The notes under the pieces were generated by a model. That model was not told the origin of the DNA. It did no database searches and worked only from the letters and a program-made list of their open reading frames with translations. 64,000 nt of DNA from Fodinisporobacter ferrooxydans (lineage in GTDB: Bacteria; Bacillota; Bacilli; Tumebacillales; MYW30-H2): assembly GCF_022818495.1 (NCBI RefSeq), contig NZ_CP089291.1, positions 3,675,501 through 3,739,500 on the forward strand. The letters are read 5' to 3'. Of the stretch, positions 43,919 to 52,961 are shown in pieces; the stretch's first letter is position 1; each line of letters begins with the position of its first letter. The translations under genes and the position numbers were made by a program.

Positions 43919-45105
43919 TGCGCTCCCTCCAAATACTGTGCAATGCTATGCACGTCTTTGTCGCCGCGACCGGACAAACAGATGACCAAACGGCTGTCAC
44001 TGGGCAATGTCGGGGCGATTTTGACGGCGTGCGCAACCGCATGTGCGCTCTCTAATGCCGGGATAATGCCTTCTGTCTGCGTCAGCAATTGAAACGCATC
44101 GACCGCTTCCTGGTCGGTAATCGGGACATACTGCGCCCGCTTGCTGTCAAATAAATAGGAATGTTCCGGACCGATGCCGGGATAATCCAATCCGGCCGAG
44201 ATGGAATGGGCCGGTGTGACTTGTCCATAGCGGTCTTGCAAAAGATACGTCATGGCGCCATGAATAATCCCCGGGTTGCCTTTTGTCAAAGTCGCCGCAT
44301 GCCGGTCTGTCTCCACGCCTTCACCGGCAGCTTCCACACCAATCAGTCGTACGTCTGTATCTTCAATAAACGGATAGAACATTCCGATTGCATTGCTGCC
44401 GCCGCCGACGCATGCGACTACAACGTCAGGCAGACTGCCGAACAAATCAAGGGACTGCCGTTTCGTTTCGTCGCCGATGACCCGCTGGAAGTTGCGCACC
44501 ATCATCGGATAGGGATGCGGTCCTACGACAGACCCGATAATGTAAAACGTATCTTCCACATGCTCGACCCAATGGCGCAGCGCCTCATTGGTCGCATCCT
44601 TGAGCGTCCGCGTGCCGCTGCTCGCCGGAACCACTTCCGCGCCTAACATGCGCATGCGAAATACGTTCAACTCTTGCCGCGCCATGTCTTCTTCACCCAT
44701 GAACACTGTGCAGTCAAGGCCCAACAACGCGGAAACGGTGGCAGTTGCCACGCCATGTTGGCCGGCGCCTGTTTCTGCGATTACCCGTTTTTTTCCTGTA
44801 TACTTGGCCAGCAGCCCTTGTCCCAACGTATTGTTGATTTTGTGCGCGCCTGTATGGTTTAAATCCTCGCGTTTCAAGTAAATTTGGGCACCCTGCAACT
44901 GCTCGCTGAGACGTTTTGCATAATACAGCGGTGTCGGTCGGCCGGAATAGGATTGCAAAAGCTCTTTCAATTCTTCCTGAAATTCAGGATGTTTGGAATA
45001 GGCATAATAGTCCTTTTCCAACTGATCCAACGCGTTCATCAACGTTTCCGGCACATATTTGCCGCCAAATTTGCCAAACCGACCATATCGATCCGGATAT
45101 GTCAT
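43915..45105 (-). CDS. trpB: Tryptophan synthase beta subunit
   Basis: This 396-residue PLP enzyme condenses indole and serine to tryptophan. The PLP lysine lies in [18 protein letters not shown] and the phosphate loop in [23 protein letters not shown] is also intact. Its ATG overlaps the trpF stop by four bases, so it is coupled to its neighbour. Confidence 0.98.
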   Translation of the reverse strand: MTYPDRYGRFGKFGGKYVPETLMNALDQLEKDYYAYSKHPEFQEELKELLQSYSGRPTPLYYAKRLSEQLQGAQIYLKREDLNHTGAHKINNTLGQGLLAKYTGKKRVIAETGAGQHGVATATVSALLGLDCTVFMGEEDMARQELNVFRMRMLGAEVVPASSGTRTLKDATNEALRHWVEHVEDTFYIIGSVVGPHPYPMMVRNFQRVIGDETKRQSLDLFGSLPDVVVACVGGGSNAIGMFYPFIEDTDVRLIGVEAAGEGVETDRHAATLTKGNPGIIHGAMTYLLQDRYGQVTPAHSISAGLDYPGIGPEHSYLFDSKRAQYVPITDQEAVDAFQLLTQTEGIIPALESAHAVAHAVKIAPTLPSDSRLVICLSGRGDKDVHSIAQYLEGAQ

Positions 45106-45743
45106 AAACTGTACACCCTCTCAAGTAAGGAAATCATAGATGGAAAACATTGCGTGCCGTCATCCCCTTCAATTCCTGATGAAACATCAATCAGATCGGG
45201 ATGATAGGCATGAATCAGCTCGTCCACATTCTGTATGCGGATCCCGCCTGCCACGATGAGCGGTAACTCCGGCAACAGCGCCCGGTACTCAGAGATTTTG
45301 GACCAGTCAAAAGGCTTCCCCGTACCGCCTGCCGCCTTCGGGTCATACGTATCCAGCAGCATTCCGTCAATGCTTCCACGATATGCAACAATGTCTGCAA
45401 CAGCAATCGACGAACGCACAGAAAATGCTTTCCATATTTTTTTTGGAAGATCCTCTGCCAAAGCAGAACAAAATTCCGGCGACTCATTTCCATGAAGCTG
45501 CAAAACATCCAATTGGCAGAATTCTGCGATTGTTTTGATTTCATCCTGTGAATGATTCACAAATACTCCGACTTTTTGCATGGATGAACCAAGCATGCGA
45601 GAAAGTTGTTGTGCCTGCTCCATCGTCACTTTTCGACGTGAATCTGCAAAAACAAAACCGACATATGCCGGTTGAATCGTTGCATCTGCCAATTGTCGGG
45701 CAATCGTCTGATCCCGCAGGCCGCATATTTTCACTTGCGTCAC
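45102..45743 (-). CDS. trpF: Phosphoribosylanthranilate isomerase
   Basis: This 213-residue TIM-barrel enzyme performs the Amadori rearrangement of phosphoribosylanthranilate. The catalytic Cys lies in VKICGLRD and the Asp in GMLLDTYDP. The C-terminal DVSSGIEG forms the phosphate site. Four-base overlaps join it to trpC and trpB. Confidence 0.97.
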   Translation of the reverse strand: MTQVKICGLRDQTIARQLADATIQPAYVGFVFADSRRKVTMEQAQQLSRMLGSSMQKVGVFVNHSQDEIKTIAEFCQLDVLQLHGNESPEFCSALAEDLPKKIWKAFSVRSSIAVADIVAYRGSIDGMLLDTYDPKAAGGTGKPFDWSKISEYRALLPELPLIVAGGIRIQNVDELIHAYHPDLIDVSSGIEGDDGTQCFPSMISLLERVYSL

Positions 45744-46531
45744 TCGGCAGCCCCCCGCAATCTTTGCAATGCCAGACCGATGTCAGGAGAACGCATCAAC
45801 GATTCCCCTACTAGCACAGCATCCGCTCCATATCGTTGTACCTCTTGTATATGCCGGCGGGATTCAATCCCGCTTTCACTTACCAGCCAAACGTCATCCG
45901 GTACATCCTTTGAAATATGGAATGTCGTTGTTCGGTCGACTTGAAATGTGTGCAAATCCCGATTGTTGACACCGATGACTTTGGGATGGATCTGCATCGC
46001 CCGTTCCAACTCCTGCCGTGTATGCACTTCAACTAAAACGGCCATGCCCAATTCTTCTGCAACATTGTACAGATGTGCATATTGCGCATCGTCGAGACAA
46101 GCCATAATCAGCAAAACCACATCAGCCCCATGAGCCCGTGCTTCGATCACCTGCATTTCATCGATGACGAAGTCTTTTCGCAGCAAAGGCAGATCGACGA
46201 CTTTTCGAACTTCCGAAAGATAAGCAAGAGATCCTTGAAAATAGGAAACATCTGTGAGTATGGAAATCATGGCTGCACCATTTTCCTGATAGGTTCTTGC
46301 AATATCCAGCGGCTGAAAATCTTCCCGAATCAATCCTTTGGAAGGGGACGCTTTTTTGATTTCGGCAATGACGGCAACTTCTCCTGACACATGTGCCTTT
46401 GCAAATGCGTCAGAGAGCGACAATGGAGGCTTTTGTGCCTGCGCTCTTTGCAACAGTTCCTGAACGCTTGTCGTTTGCCGCAATTGACGCACTTCTTCCC
46501 GTTTCGTCGTTACAATCCGATCCAAAATCAT
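45740..46531 (-). CDS. trpC: Indole-3-glycerol phosphate synthase
   Basis: This 263-residue TIM-barrel enzyme closes the indole ring. IAEIKKASPSKGLIREDF carries the catalytic Lys and substrate site. LLRKDFVIDEMQVIEARAHG and GVNNRDLHTFQVD are typical. It overlaps trpD by four bases. Confidence 0.98.
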   Translation of the reverse strand: MILDRIVTTKREEVRQLRQTTSVQELLQRAQAQKPPLSLSDAFAKAHVSGEVAVIAEIKKASPSKGLIREDFQPLDIARTYQENGAAMISILTDVSYFQGSLAYLSEVRKVVDLPLLRKDFVIDEMQVIEARAHGADVVLLIMACLDDAQYAHLYNVAEELGMAVLVEVHTRQELERAMQIHPKVIGVNNRDLHTFQVDRTTTFHISKDVPDDVWLVSESGIESRRHIQEVQRYGADAVLVGESLMRSPDIGLALQRLRGAAE

Positions 46532-47583
46532 TGTGCTATCTCCTTCTGATGTTCCATGCGCAAACCGGTTAATTCTTGAGTGAATTCCGACAATTGCTGC
46601 AATTTATCATATGCTTTCCCGGAATCGATCATTTCTTCCGCTATTTTGACTCCTGCCCGCAAGCTGTCGGCTAAGCCCCCAACATACAAACTGGCAGCCG
46701 CATTCAATGCGACAATCCCGCGTGCTCCATCCGAGCGCTTTCCCGCCAGGACTTCACGAATCATTTGTGCATTATACAGTGCATCACCGCCGCGGATATC
46801 GGATAAAGGATACGTATCCATCCCCAATTGCTCCGGTGTTATCGAATATTCTAAAATCGAACCATCCTTGACTTCCGCAACAGTCGTAGATCCACATACA
46901 GACAGTTCATCAAGTCCGCCGGCTCCATGGACGATCAAGGCATGTTCCGTTCCCAATCGAGCCATGACCTGGGCAATTTTGGCCACCAAATTTTCATTGT
47001 ATACGCCTAAAACCTGGCGTGGCGCCATCGCTGGATTTGTCAAAGGCCCCAAAACGTTAAACACGGTACGAAAGCCCAACTCTTTTCGCGGTCCGACTGC
47101 ATGTTTCATCGCCGGATGATACAGAGGTGCAAACATGAAACAAACGCCGACTTCCCGGAAGCAGGTCTGAGCTTCTTCCTGACTGAGCTGTATTTCCACG
47201 CCCAGCTGCTGCAATACGTCGGCACTGCCGCTTTTGCTGGAAACCGCCCGGTTTCCGTGTTTTGCCACCGGAACTCCCGCAGCAGCCACAACAAATGCCG
47301 CTGCTGTAGAAATATTGAACGTATCCGCACCGTCCCCGCCTGTACCGCACGTATCGATAAACGTTTGATAGGGACTTGCAAACGGTACGGCGAAGGAGCG
47401 CATCGCATTGGCAAATCCGACGATTTCATCCACTGTTTCGCCGCGCAGCCGCAGCGCTGTCAGAAAGCCGGCGATCTGTGCCGGTGTAGCATCCCCTTGC
47501 ATAATCGTCTGCATGGCAGCATATGCTTCTTGCTCCAATAACATTTGTCCGTCTGCCACTTTTCGTAAGGTTGTGGAAAACAT
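46528..47583 (-). CDS. trpD: Anthranilate phosphoribosyltransferase
   Basis: This 351-residue enzyme attaches ribose phosphate to anthranilate. The phosphoribosyl motif DTCGTGGDGADTFNISTAAA and KHGNRAVSSKSGSADVLQQL-type region are intact. The start at 47583 has GGAG 8 nt upstream, and the longer frame from 47661 reads leader sequence. It is the first gene after the leader. In Bacillus trpE occupies this place, so the usual order is broken here. Confidence 0.97.
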   Translation of the reverse strand: MFSTTLRKVADGQMLLEQEAYAAMQTIMQGDATPAQIAGFLTALRLRGETVDEIVGFANAMRSFAVPFASPYQTFIDTCGTGGDGADTFNISTAAAFVVAAAGVPVAKHGNRAVSSKSGSADVLQQLGVEIQLSQEEAQTCFREVGVCFMFAPLYHPAMKHAVGPRKELGFRTVFNVLGPLTNPAMAPRQVLGVYNENLVAKIAQVMARLGTEHALIVHGAGGLDELSVCGSTTVAEVKDGSILEYSITPEQLGMDTYPLSDIRGGDALYNAQMIREVLAGKRSDGARGIVALNAAASLYVGGLADSLRAGVKIAEEMIDSGKAYDKLQQLSEFTQELTGLRMEHQKEIAQ

Positions 47584-47657
47584 GTTCATCTCTCCTCTAC
47601 TCGACTCGACTATTCTGAATGGCTGATTCGATCGCGAATGAATCACGTCTTTATTAA

Positions 47658-47690
47658 GCAAAAAAGCCGGGACTTTGCTGAGCCCCGACT
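47658..47690 (-). terminator. Intrinsic terminator of the trp leader (attenuator)
   Basis: In the minus-strand transcript GTCGGGGC (47682-47689) and GTCCCGGC (47666-47673) pair over 8 bp, two of them G-U, around an 8-nt loop. A run of six T follows. It lies about 75 nt before trpD and after the GAG-rich region, so it can control read-through into trp. An upstream AGCCCC (47712-47717) can pair with GGGGCT of its 5' arm and would compete with the hairpin. Confidence 0.8.
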
Positions 47691-47769
47691 TTTATGAACA
47701 ATTCAAAGAATGGGGCTGAAGTCGAAAGCGGATAGACCGCCTGCCCATTGCTTATTGTATCAATTTTGT

Positions 47770-47871
47770 CTCTCATCTCAGCTCAACTCTATGGTTCAAA
47801 AGCAATGGAACCATCTCAACTTGTCAATACTCGTCTCAATCGTACTCTGCTCAATCATCTGGCATACTCTC
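47770..47871 (-). promoter_or_regulatory. GAG-repeat region of the trp leader, probable TRAP binding site
   Basis: On the minus strand four GAG triplets (47887-style numbering on the plus strand: 47787-47789, 47782-47784, 47777-47779, 47772-47774) follow each other with exact 2-nt spacers. Upstream lie six more at 47815, 47830, 47835, 47845, 47850 and 47867, two pairs again with 2-nt spacers. Between the two groups a 7-bp hairpin (ATGGTTC/GAACCAT, 47791-47814) would bring the groups together. Ten or eleven GAG/UAG triplets upstream of an attenuator is the known TRAP arrangement in Bacillus. mtrB is not in the window. Confidence 0.75.
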
Positions 47872-48041
47872 TGCAATCATTTCGGCAAAACGCAATCGAT
47901 CTCTGAAAATCTCGATCATTTTCACACGAGTTGCCTGTTTCAATCAATAGAATTCAAATGAAATACCACTCAAATGACAGCTCATATATCACTCAAATGA
48001 TCGCTCATCCAAGTGAACACAATCTTGTATAGGTCTTCTCT

Positions 48042-48047
48042 ATTATA
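48042..48047 (-). promoter_or_regulatory. Possible -10 box of a trp-specific promoter
   Basis: A consensus TATAAT lies on the minus strand 36 nt after the aroH stop, at the head of the roughly 450-nt leader. No good -35 hexamer is seen at 16-18 bp. The trp genes may therefore depend mainly on the promoter ahead of aroC. Confidence 0.35.
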
Positions 48048-48082
48048 TACGCATCAACACCAAATGAAAACCACTTCTTCGA

Positions 48083-48451
48083 TTATTTCCGCACATGTGC
48101 CAGATCCGGCCGCAAACGCTGTGCTTCTTTTTGAAACACATGCACAATTTCCCTTTGCGTTTTTTCTGTATTTGCGTGCACAAGCAGACGAATGCAGTTG
48201 GCAAGTCCCCCAGGAACCGGAATCTCCATTGTGCACATGACAGGCACGTACTCCCAACCGGGTTTCGTGCGGATGGCTTTGGCGGGAAAAGCTGCCGTCA
48301 GATCAGTTGTGACCGTAATCAGGACAGACGCAATATCGTCAGCCAAAACCCCATTTTCCTCGATTATGCTGTCAAACAATTCGCGAGTTGCATGAAGAAT
48401 TTCCGCTTCTTCATTCTGTTCAACCGTTGTGGCTCCCCGAATACCTCGTAC
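48083..48451 (-). CDS. aroH: Chorismate mutase, AroH type
   Basis: This 122-residue trimeric chorismate mutase of the Bacillus AroH fold converts chorismate to prephenate. The start MVRGIRGATTVEQNE and the active-site stretch VPVMCTMEIPVPG are diagnostic. GGAG lies 7 nt before the ATG at 48451. It follows aroB after 4 bp, as in B. subtilis. Confidence 0.97.
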   Translation of the reverse strand, partial: VRGIRGATTVEQNEEAEILHATRELFDSIIEENGVLADDIASVLITVTTDLTAAFPAKAIRTKPGWEYVPVMCTMEIPVPGGLANCIRLLVHANTEKTQREIVHVFQKEAQRLRPDLAHVRK

Positions 48452-48455
48452 CATA

Positions 48456-49565
48456 CTACCTCTCCTTTGCAACAGCTTGTAGTGCGACTTTGGCAGAATC
48501 GATCGGTACTCCGATGCGAATGGCAGCTTTCCCGATTTCTTGCAACAGGATGAACGTCAATTGTTCGGCTCTTGCCTTTTTGTCTTTTCTCATCAGTTCG
48601 ATCGCTTCATTCGCGTCGATCGGAATCGGCAACCGCACAGGCAAGGAAAGAGATGTCAGAACGTTCTCCACTTCTTCCTTCAAGCTTTGGGAGTGTTCGT
48701 TAAGCAATGCCCCCAATGCAAGCGCCGCAACCATGCCAATGGAGACGGCTTCCCCATGTGTCAACGTACCATATCCTAAGAGAGTTTCAAAGGCATGGCC
48801 GAAGGTGTGGCCAAAATTCAACAACGCCCGCTCATTTGTTTCTTTTTCGTCCCGTTCCACGATTCCGGCTTTTACTTTGCAAGACCGATACAACAGTTCG
48901 GCCAAAACGTCAAGGTTGCGTTCCCGAATTCCTGCATGATGCTCGGCCAACCATTGCCACAGGGAAACATCCGCGATCAGCGCATGCTTGACAGCTTCTG
49001 CAAGCCCGGACCTAAACTCCCGCTCCGGCAGTGTTTGCAAAGTCGAAACATCGTACAGTACCGCTCTTGGCTGATGGAAAGCGCCGATAATATTTTTCCC
49101 TTTCGGATGATTGACGGCTACCTTGCCGCCGATGCTGCTGTCATGTGCAAGCAATGTGGTAGGGATCTGGACAAAGGAGACGCCACGCATATACGTGGCA
49201 GCGACAAATCCAGCCAAATCGCCGACAACACCGCCGCCGATCGCCAGTATCCAAGTATCCCGATCGAATCCGGCTGTATATGCAAGATCATAAAATCGTG
49301 CCGCTTCTTCCAGGGACTTGGATTGTTCCCCGGCCGGAATCGCAGCCGCAATCATCCTTGTACAGGACATTTCCAAAGTGGACCGCAATTGTTGAAACCA
49401 AGGCAATGCTGCTACCGTATCATCTGTGATCACCATTGTCGGAGTCTTTTTCGACCATCCAAACTCTTCCAACGTTTTGTCGATTGTCTCAGGCAAACCA
49501 TTTCCGATGCGAATGACATAAGAGCCGCTGGATGCTTGTACGCGCAATTCGTGAATCCCGTTCAT
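48456..49565 (-). CDS. aroB: 3-dehydroquinate synthase
   Basis: This 369-residue enzyme performs the second shikimate step. The NAD site GGGVVGDLAGFVAATYMRG, IPTTLLAHDSSIGGKVAVNH and zinc ligands in FGHTFGHAFE are present. Its ATG overlaps the aroC stop by four bases. Confidence 0.98.
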   Translation of the reverse strand: MNGIHELRVQASSGSYVIRIGNGLPETIDKTLEEFGWSKKTPTMVITDDTVAALPWFQQLRSTLEMSCTRMIAAAIPAGEQSKSLEEAARFYDLAYTAGFDRDTWILAIGGGVVGDLAGFVAATYMRGVSFVQIPTTLLAHDSSIGGKVAVNHPKGKNIIGAFHQPRAVLYDVSTLQTLPEREFRSGLAEAVKHALIADVSLWQWLAEHHAGIRERNLDVLAELLYRSCKVKAGIVERDEKETNERALLNFGHTFGHAFETLLGYGTLTHGEAVSIGMVAALALGALLNEHSQSLKEEVENVLTSLSLPVRLPIPIDANEAIELMRKDKKARAEQLTFILLQEIGKAAIRIGVPIDSAKVALQAVAKER

Positions 49566-50719
49566 CGGCTTTGCAGATACGCCATGTACGAATCGTAATT
49601 GCGCTTTACCTCTCCAAAAGAATCACCCGCAAATTTCTCCAGAAATGCTTGCGCCAACGTCCAGCAAACAACCGCTTCGCCAACGACAGCCGCAGCAGGC
49701 ACCGCACACGTATCCGAACGTTCAATACTCGCCAAATAGGGTTCTTTTGTATTCATATCCACACTTTGCAATGGTTTGTATAATGTGGGGATGGGCTTCA
49801 TGGCAGCACGAATCACAATCGGCTGACCATTGCTGATGCCGCCCTCAATTCCGCCGGCGCCATTTGTCCGCCTCTGATACATGCCCTCCTGATAAAAAAT
49901 CTCATCATGAACCTGGGATCCGGGACGCTCGGCGACTTCAAATCCCATTCCGATCTCGACGCCTTTTATGGCTTGAAATCCCATTAACGCTCCTGCCAGC
50001 CGGCCATCCAACCGCTGGTCGGGCTGGGCATAGGATCCAAGACCTATGGGCAAGCCTGTAGCGATAATTTCAAACGTCCCGCCAAGGGTATCCCCGTCAT
50101 TTTTGGCTTGTTCAATCTGCGCAATCATGGCTTGCTCCGCTGTCGGATCGACACAGCGAACTTCCGAAGCTTCGGCGCGCTCCATGAATGTGACAAAAGG
50201 CATATCCGGGATATCGGCAACGACGGATCCGATTCGAACAACATGTCCGAATACCCGTATCCCAAATTGCTCCAAAATCTGGCGAGCGACTGCCCCGCAC
50301 GCCACAAGTGTTGCCGTATTGCGCGCACTGGAGCGTTCCAGTACGTTGCGTATGTCTTTATGGTCGTATTTCAAGGCGCCTGCCAAATCCGCATGTCCAG
50401 GTCTTGGCTTTGTCACTTCTGCCAAATTCTCCGGCGGTTCACCAAATACGGCCATCTTCTCCTGCCAATTTTTCCAGTCCCGATTTGTAATATGCAAAGT
50501 AATCGGTGTACCGAGTGTTTTTCCGAAACGCACACCGCTCGTAATCGTCGCCTGATCGCTTTCGATCTTCATGCGATAGCCGCGGCCATATCCTTGCTGT
50601 CTGCGATAAAGTTGGTGATTGAGCCCATCTTGGTCAATCGGAAATTGACTGGGCACTCCGTCCACAATTGCTGTTAATTCCGGACCATGTGATTCTCCGG
50701 CTGTAAGATATCTCAGCAT
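49562..50719 (-). CDS. aroC: Chorismate synthase
   Basis: This 385-residue FMN-dependent enzyme (called aroF in older B. subtilis maps) makes chorismate. Signatures include GESHGPELTAIVDGVPS, RPGHADLAGALKY and RSSARNTATLVACGAVAR. It is the first gene of the aro-trp unit and has its own promoter at 50781-50809. Confidence 0.98.
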   Translation of the reverse strand: MLRYLTAGESHGPELTAIVDGVPSQFPIDQDGLNHQLYRRQQGYGRGYRMKIESDQATITSGVRFGKTLGTPITLHITNRDWKNWQEKMAVFGEPPENLAEVTKPRPGHADLAGALKYDHKDIRNVLERSSARNTATLVACGAVARQILEQFGIRVFGHVVRIGSVVADIPDMPFVTFMERAEASEVRCVDPTAEQAMIAQIEQAKNDGDTLGGTFEIIATGLPIGLGSYAQPDQRLDGRLAGALMGFQAIKGVEIGMGFEVAERPGSQVHDEIFYQEGMYQRRTNGAGGIEGGISNGQPIVIRAAMKPIPTLYKPLQSVDMNTKEPYLASIERSDTCAVPAAAVVGEAVVCWTLAQAFLEKFAGDSFGEVKRNYDSYMAYLQSR

Positions 50720-50780
50720 TCTCCGCTCCCCTTTACGCCTAAACGCGTTAAAGCAATAAATTTATCTGATTATTTGGTAC

Positions 50781-50809
50781 ATTATATTACAGGTTTGCCG
50801 TTCTGACAA
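50781..50809 (-). promoter_or_regulatory. Sigma-A promoter of the aroC-aroB-aroH-trp-tyrA unit
   Basis: On the minus strand TTGTCA (50804-50809) and TATAAT (50781-50786) are 17 bp apart. Transcription would start near 50774, about 55 nt before aroC. Confidence 0.85.
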
Positions 50810-50925
50810 TCCTTATCCTGCGCATCCATCCTTACATTCGGTGTTATGACCGCTCTGCTGCGTTCAACCGCCGGAATTCGATCATGACGTGCATTCATCA
50901 TCGCGAATTTTTCTTAGGAAACCCA

Positions 50926-51942
50926 TCATAAGGAAAGAAGCCATGCTTTCAGAAGTTGAACCGCATGCGCAAAATCTGCCTGATGCATCATTTCGCTTCC
51001 CGTTTCATGGTGGCGAACGGGTATGGAAATGCCGCCTGCGGGCACTCCCGTTCTGGTTGCGGCCATTGTCCCGGCATCACTGACCCGCTCATGGGCAATT
51101 GCCCACTGATACGGGATGGATTGTGCATCCGCAAGTGTTGCCATATGCATTCGCAGTTCTTTATTGACGATCAGGTTTCTTTCCATGACTACAATCGCAG
51201 GACCTTGTCCAAGAGCGACCGTAGCACATTTGACGCCTGGCGCATCATTTGCACTCACACAGCCCACTCCCATCCCCACGCGCGGGTCAAGGGAATACAG
51301 AGCAGGCTTGATGCCGCGCGTTCCGACTCGGTGTTGTGCCGAAAACACGGCGCAAACGGGAAATGCCAGGGTCGGCAGCGTCTGCAATACATGCAGGACG
51401 GCTGCACAGCCTGCCCGATTGTCAAGTGCTTTCCCGATCCAAACCTGATTTTGCAGAGACATCCACGGGAGATGAAGGACTGCCACATCACCTATGGACG
51501 GGGATGGGATCGGTTGGGGTATTTCGCCGTTTGCTGCGCGGTTTCCGGATATCCCGATGTCGATATGCAAATGGGCAAACGTTCGCTCCTTTTCATCTTT
51601 CAAGGAATCCCCGGCAACGACTCCAATCGCGCCATCTGAGAACATCACCCGTTGCCCGATCCACTTGTGCGGGTTTGACGATCCTACCGGGCCGACACGC
51701 AAAAAGCCCTGTTCGTCCACATCGATGACCATCAGCCCGGCTTCGTCCATATTTACCGTGATTACAACCGGCTTTGCGGATGGATCTGTCCCCGGTTTTT
51801 GGACAATCAGATTTCCAAGGGCATCCGTATGGATCTCACAATCCACAGTTGCCAAAGCCTGTTGCAAGATTTCCCGGATCTGATCTTCCGCTCCTGCAGG
51901 ACCATACGCTTCCGAGAGACGTTTTATGAGTTCTATCATCAT
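50926..51942 (-). CDS. M42 peptidase paralogue with lost metal ligands (probable pseudo-enzyme)
   Basis: This 338-residue protein has the full length and fold signals of M42 aminopeptidases (SEAYGPAGAEDQIREIL at the start, ALDNRAGCAAVLHVL in the middle). Compared with its two neighbours the metal-binding positions are changed: AHMDE is VNMDE, QEE is QHR, the IEG/VDV acid is absent (GVGCVSAND), and the C-terminal His is replaced (RHHETGSE). Only the DNR aspartate remains. It is unlikely to hydrolyse peptides and may be a structural or regulatory partner. Its start overlaps the second paralogue by four bases. Confidence 0.88.
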   Translation of the reverse strand: MMIELIKRLSEAYGPAGAEDQIREILQQALATVDCEIHTDALGNLIVQKPGTDPSAKPVVITVNMDEAGLMVIDVDEQGFLRVGPVGSSNPHKWIGQRVMFSDGAIGVVAGDSLKDEKERTFAHLHIDIGISGNRAANGEIPQPIPSPSIGDVAVLHLPWMSLQNQVWIGKALDNRAGCAAVLHVLQTLPTLAFPVCAVFSAQHRVGTRGIKPALYSLDPRVGMGVGCVSANDAPGVKCATVALGQGPAIVVMERNLIVNKELRMHMATLADAQSIPYQWAIAHERVSDAGTMAATRTGVPAGGISIPVRHHETGSEMMHQADFAHAVQLLKAWLLSL

Positions 51943-52961
51943 GGATTGCCCCCCTTCGCAAGTTCATCCAGTATCTTTGCCGTCAACTCCACCGTATGTT
52001 CAACATCTTCCCGGCAGATGATCTGGGCAGGCGCATGTATATAACGTGTCGGAACGGATAAGGATCCTGTCAAAATCCCTTCCCGCGCCAAATGAATCGC
52101 GCCTGCGTCGTTTCCGCCGCCGGTCGCCCTGCGCATTTGATGCGGAATTTGATAGGTTTCCGCCGTTTTCTTCATAAAACGCAAAAACGATCGGTTTGCC
52201 ATTGACGCATTGTCCATAACTGATATTGCCGGCCCTGCGCCAAGAATTGTCGCTTGTCCATGCGGTGGCGCGCCTATGACATCGAAACAAATCGTCCCTT
52301 CAATCACTAGCGCGATGTCCGGTTGAATGCGGTAGGCGGCAGGCCCCGCTCCTCTCAGTCCGATCTCTTCCTGTACCGTAAACGCAAATGTCACGGGAAT
52401 GTCCGGGCAGCGCTTCATGACTTCCAGCAATACGCTGCAGCCGACGCGATCATCAAATGCCTTGGCACAGAACCTGCCTTCTTCCAGCTCTTTAAACATT
52501 GTCGCAAACACCGCATAATCGCCGATATGTACATGCTTTTCCGCTTCTTCTTTGTGTTTGGCACCAATATCGATATACAGTTGATCGATCGGCAGCGGCT
52601 TTTTTCGCTCGTCCGGCGTTTGCAAATGGATCGCCTTTGCGCCGATCACACCGGGAATCCGATTCGGTCCGACGGTCACAACCTTGGAAACGAGTATGCG
52701 CGGATCGATTCCGCCTACAGGCCGGAATTTCAACAGGCCATTGTCCTCAATATGGACAATCATCAGCCCGACTTCATCCATATGTGCGCAAAGCATGACT
52801 TTTGGTCCTATCGCAGCAGAATGCATCTCCACATACAAGCTTCCCAAAACATCTGTATACATGGTTTTCGCATACGGCTTTGCCGCGACTGCGATCAACT
52901 GCCGCACTTCATCTTCACAACCGGACGGACCGAATGCTTCCGTCAACTGTCTAAGTAACAT
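51939..52961 (-). CDS. M42 family metallo-aminopeptidase (second paralogue)
   Basis: This 340-residue dinuclear-metal aminopeptidase of the TET/FrvX/YsdC kind trims peptides in the cytoplasm. The ligands are visible: His and Asp in MLCAHMDEVGLMI, Asp in FDDRVGCSVLLE, Glu-Glu in TVQEEIGLRGA, an acid in VIEGTICFD and His in RYIHAPAQII. It overlaps the first paralogue by 19 bases and the third by four, so the three are cotranscribed. Such enzymes form dodecameric shells. Confidence 0.93.
   Translation of the reverse strand: MLLRQLTEAFGPSGCEDEVRQLIAVAAKPYAKTMYTDVLGSLYVEMHSAAIGPKVMLCAHMDEVGLMIVHIEDNGLLKFRPVGGIDPRILVSKVVTVGPNRIPGVIGAKAIHLQTPDERKKPLPIDQLYIDIGAKHKEEAEKHVHIGDYAVFATMFKELEEGRFCAKAFDDRVGCSVLLEVMKRCPDIPVTFAFTVQEEIGLRGAGPAAYRIQPDIALVIEGTICFDVIGAPPHGQATILGAGPAISVMDNASMANRSFLRFMKKTAETYQIPHQMRRATGGGNDAGAIHLAREGILTGSLSVPTRYIHAPAQIICREDVEHTVELTAKILDELAKGGNP

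Noticed and set aside
47850-47935. A 22-codon frame in the trp leader (starts MIEIFRDRLRFAEM) as a leader peptide
   Set aside because: No ribosome site precedes it and it has no run of Trp codons. The GAG triplets explain the region better as RNA.
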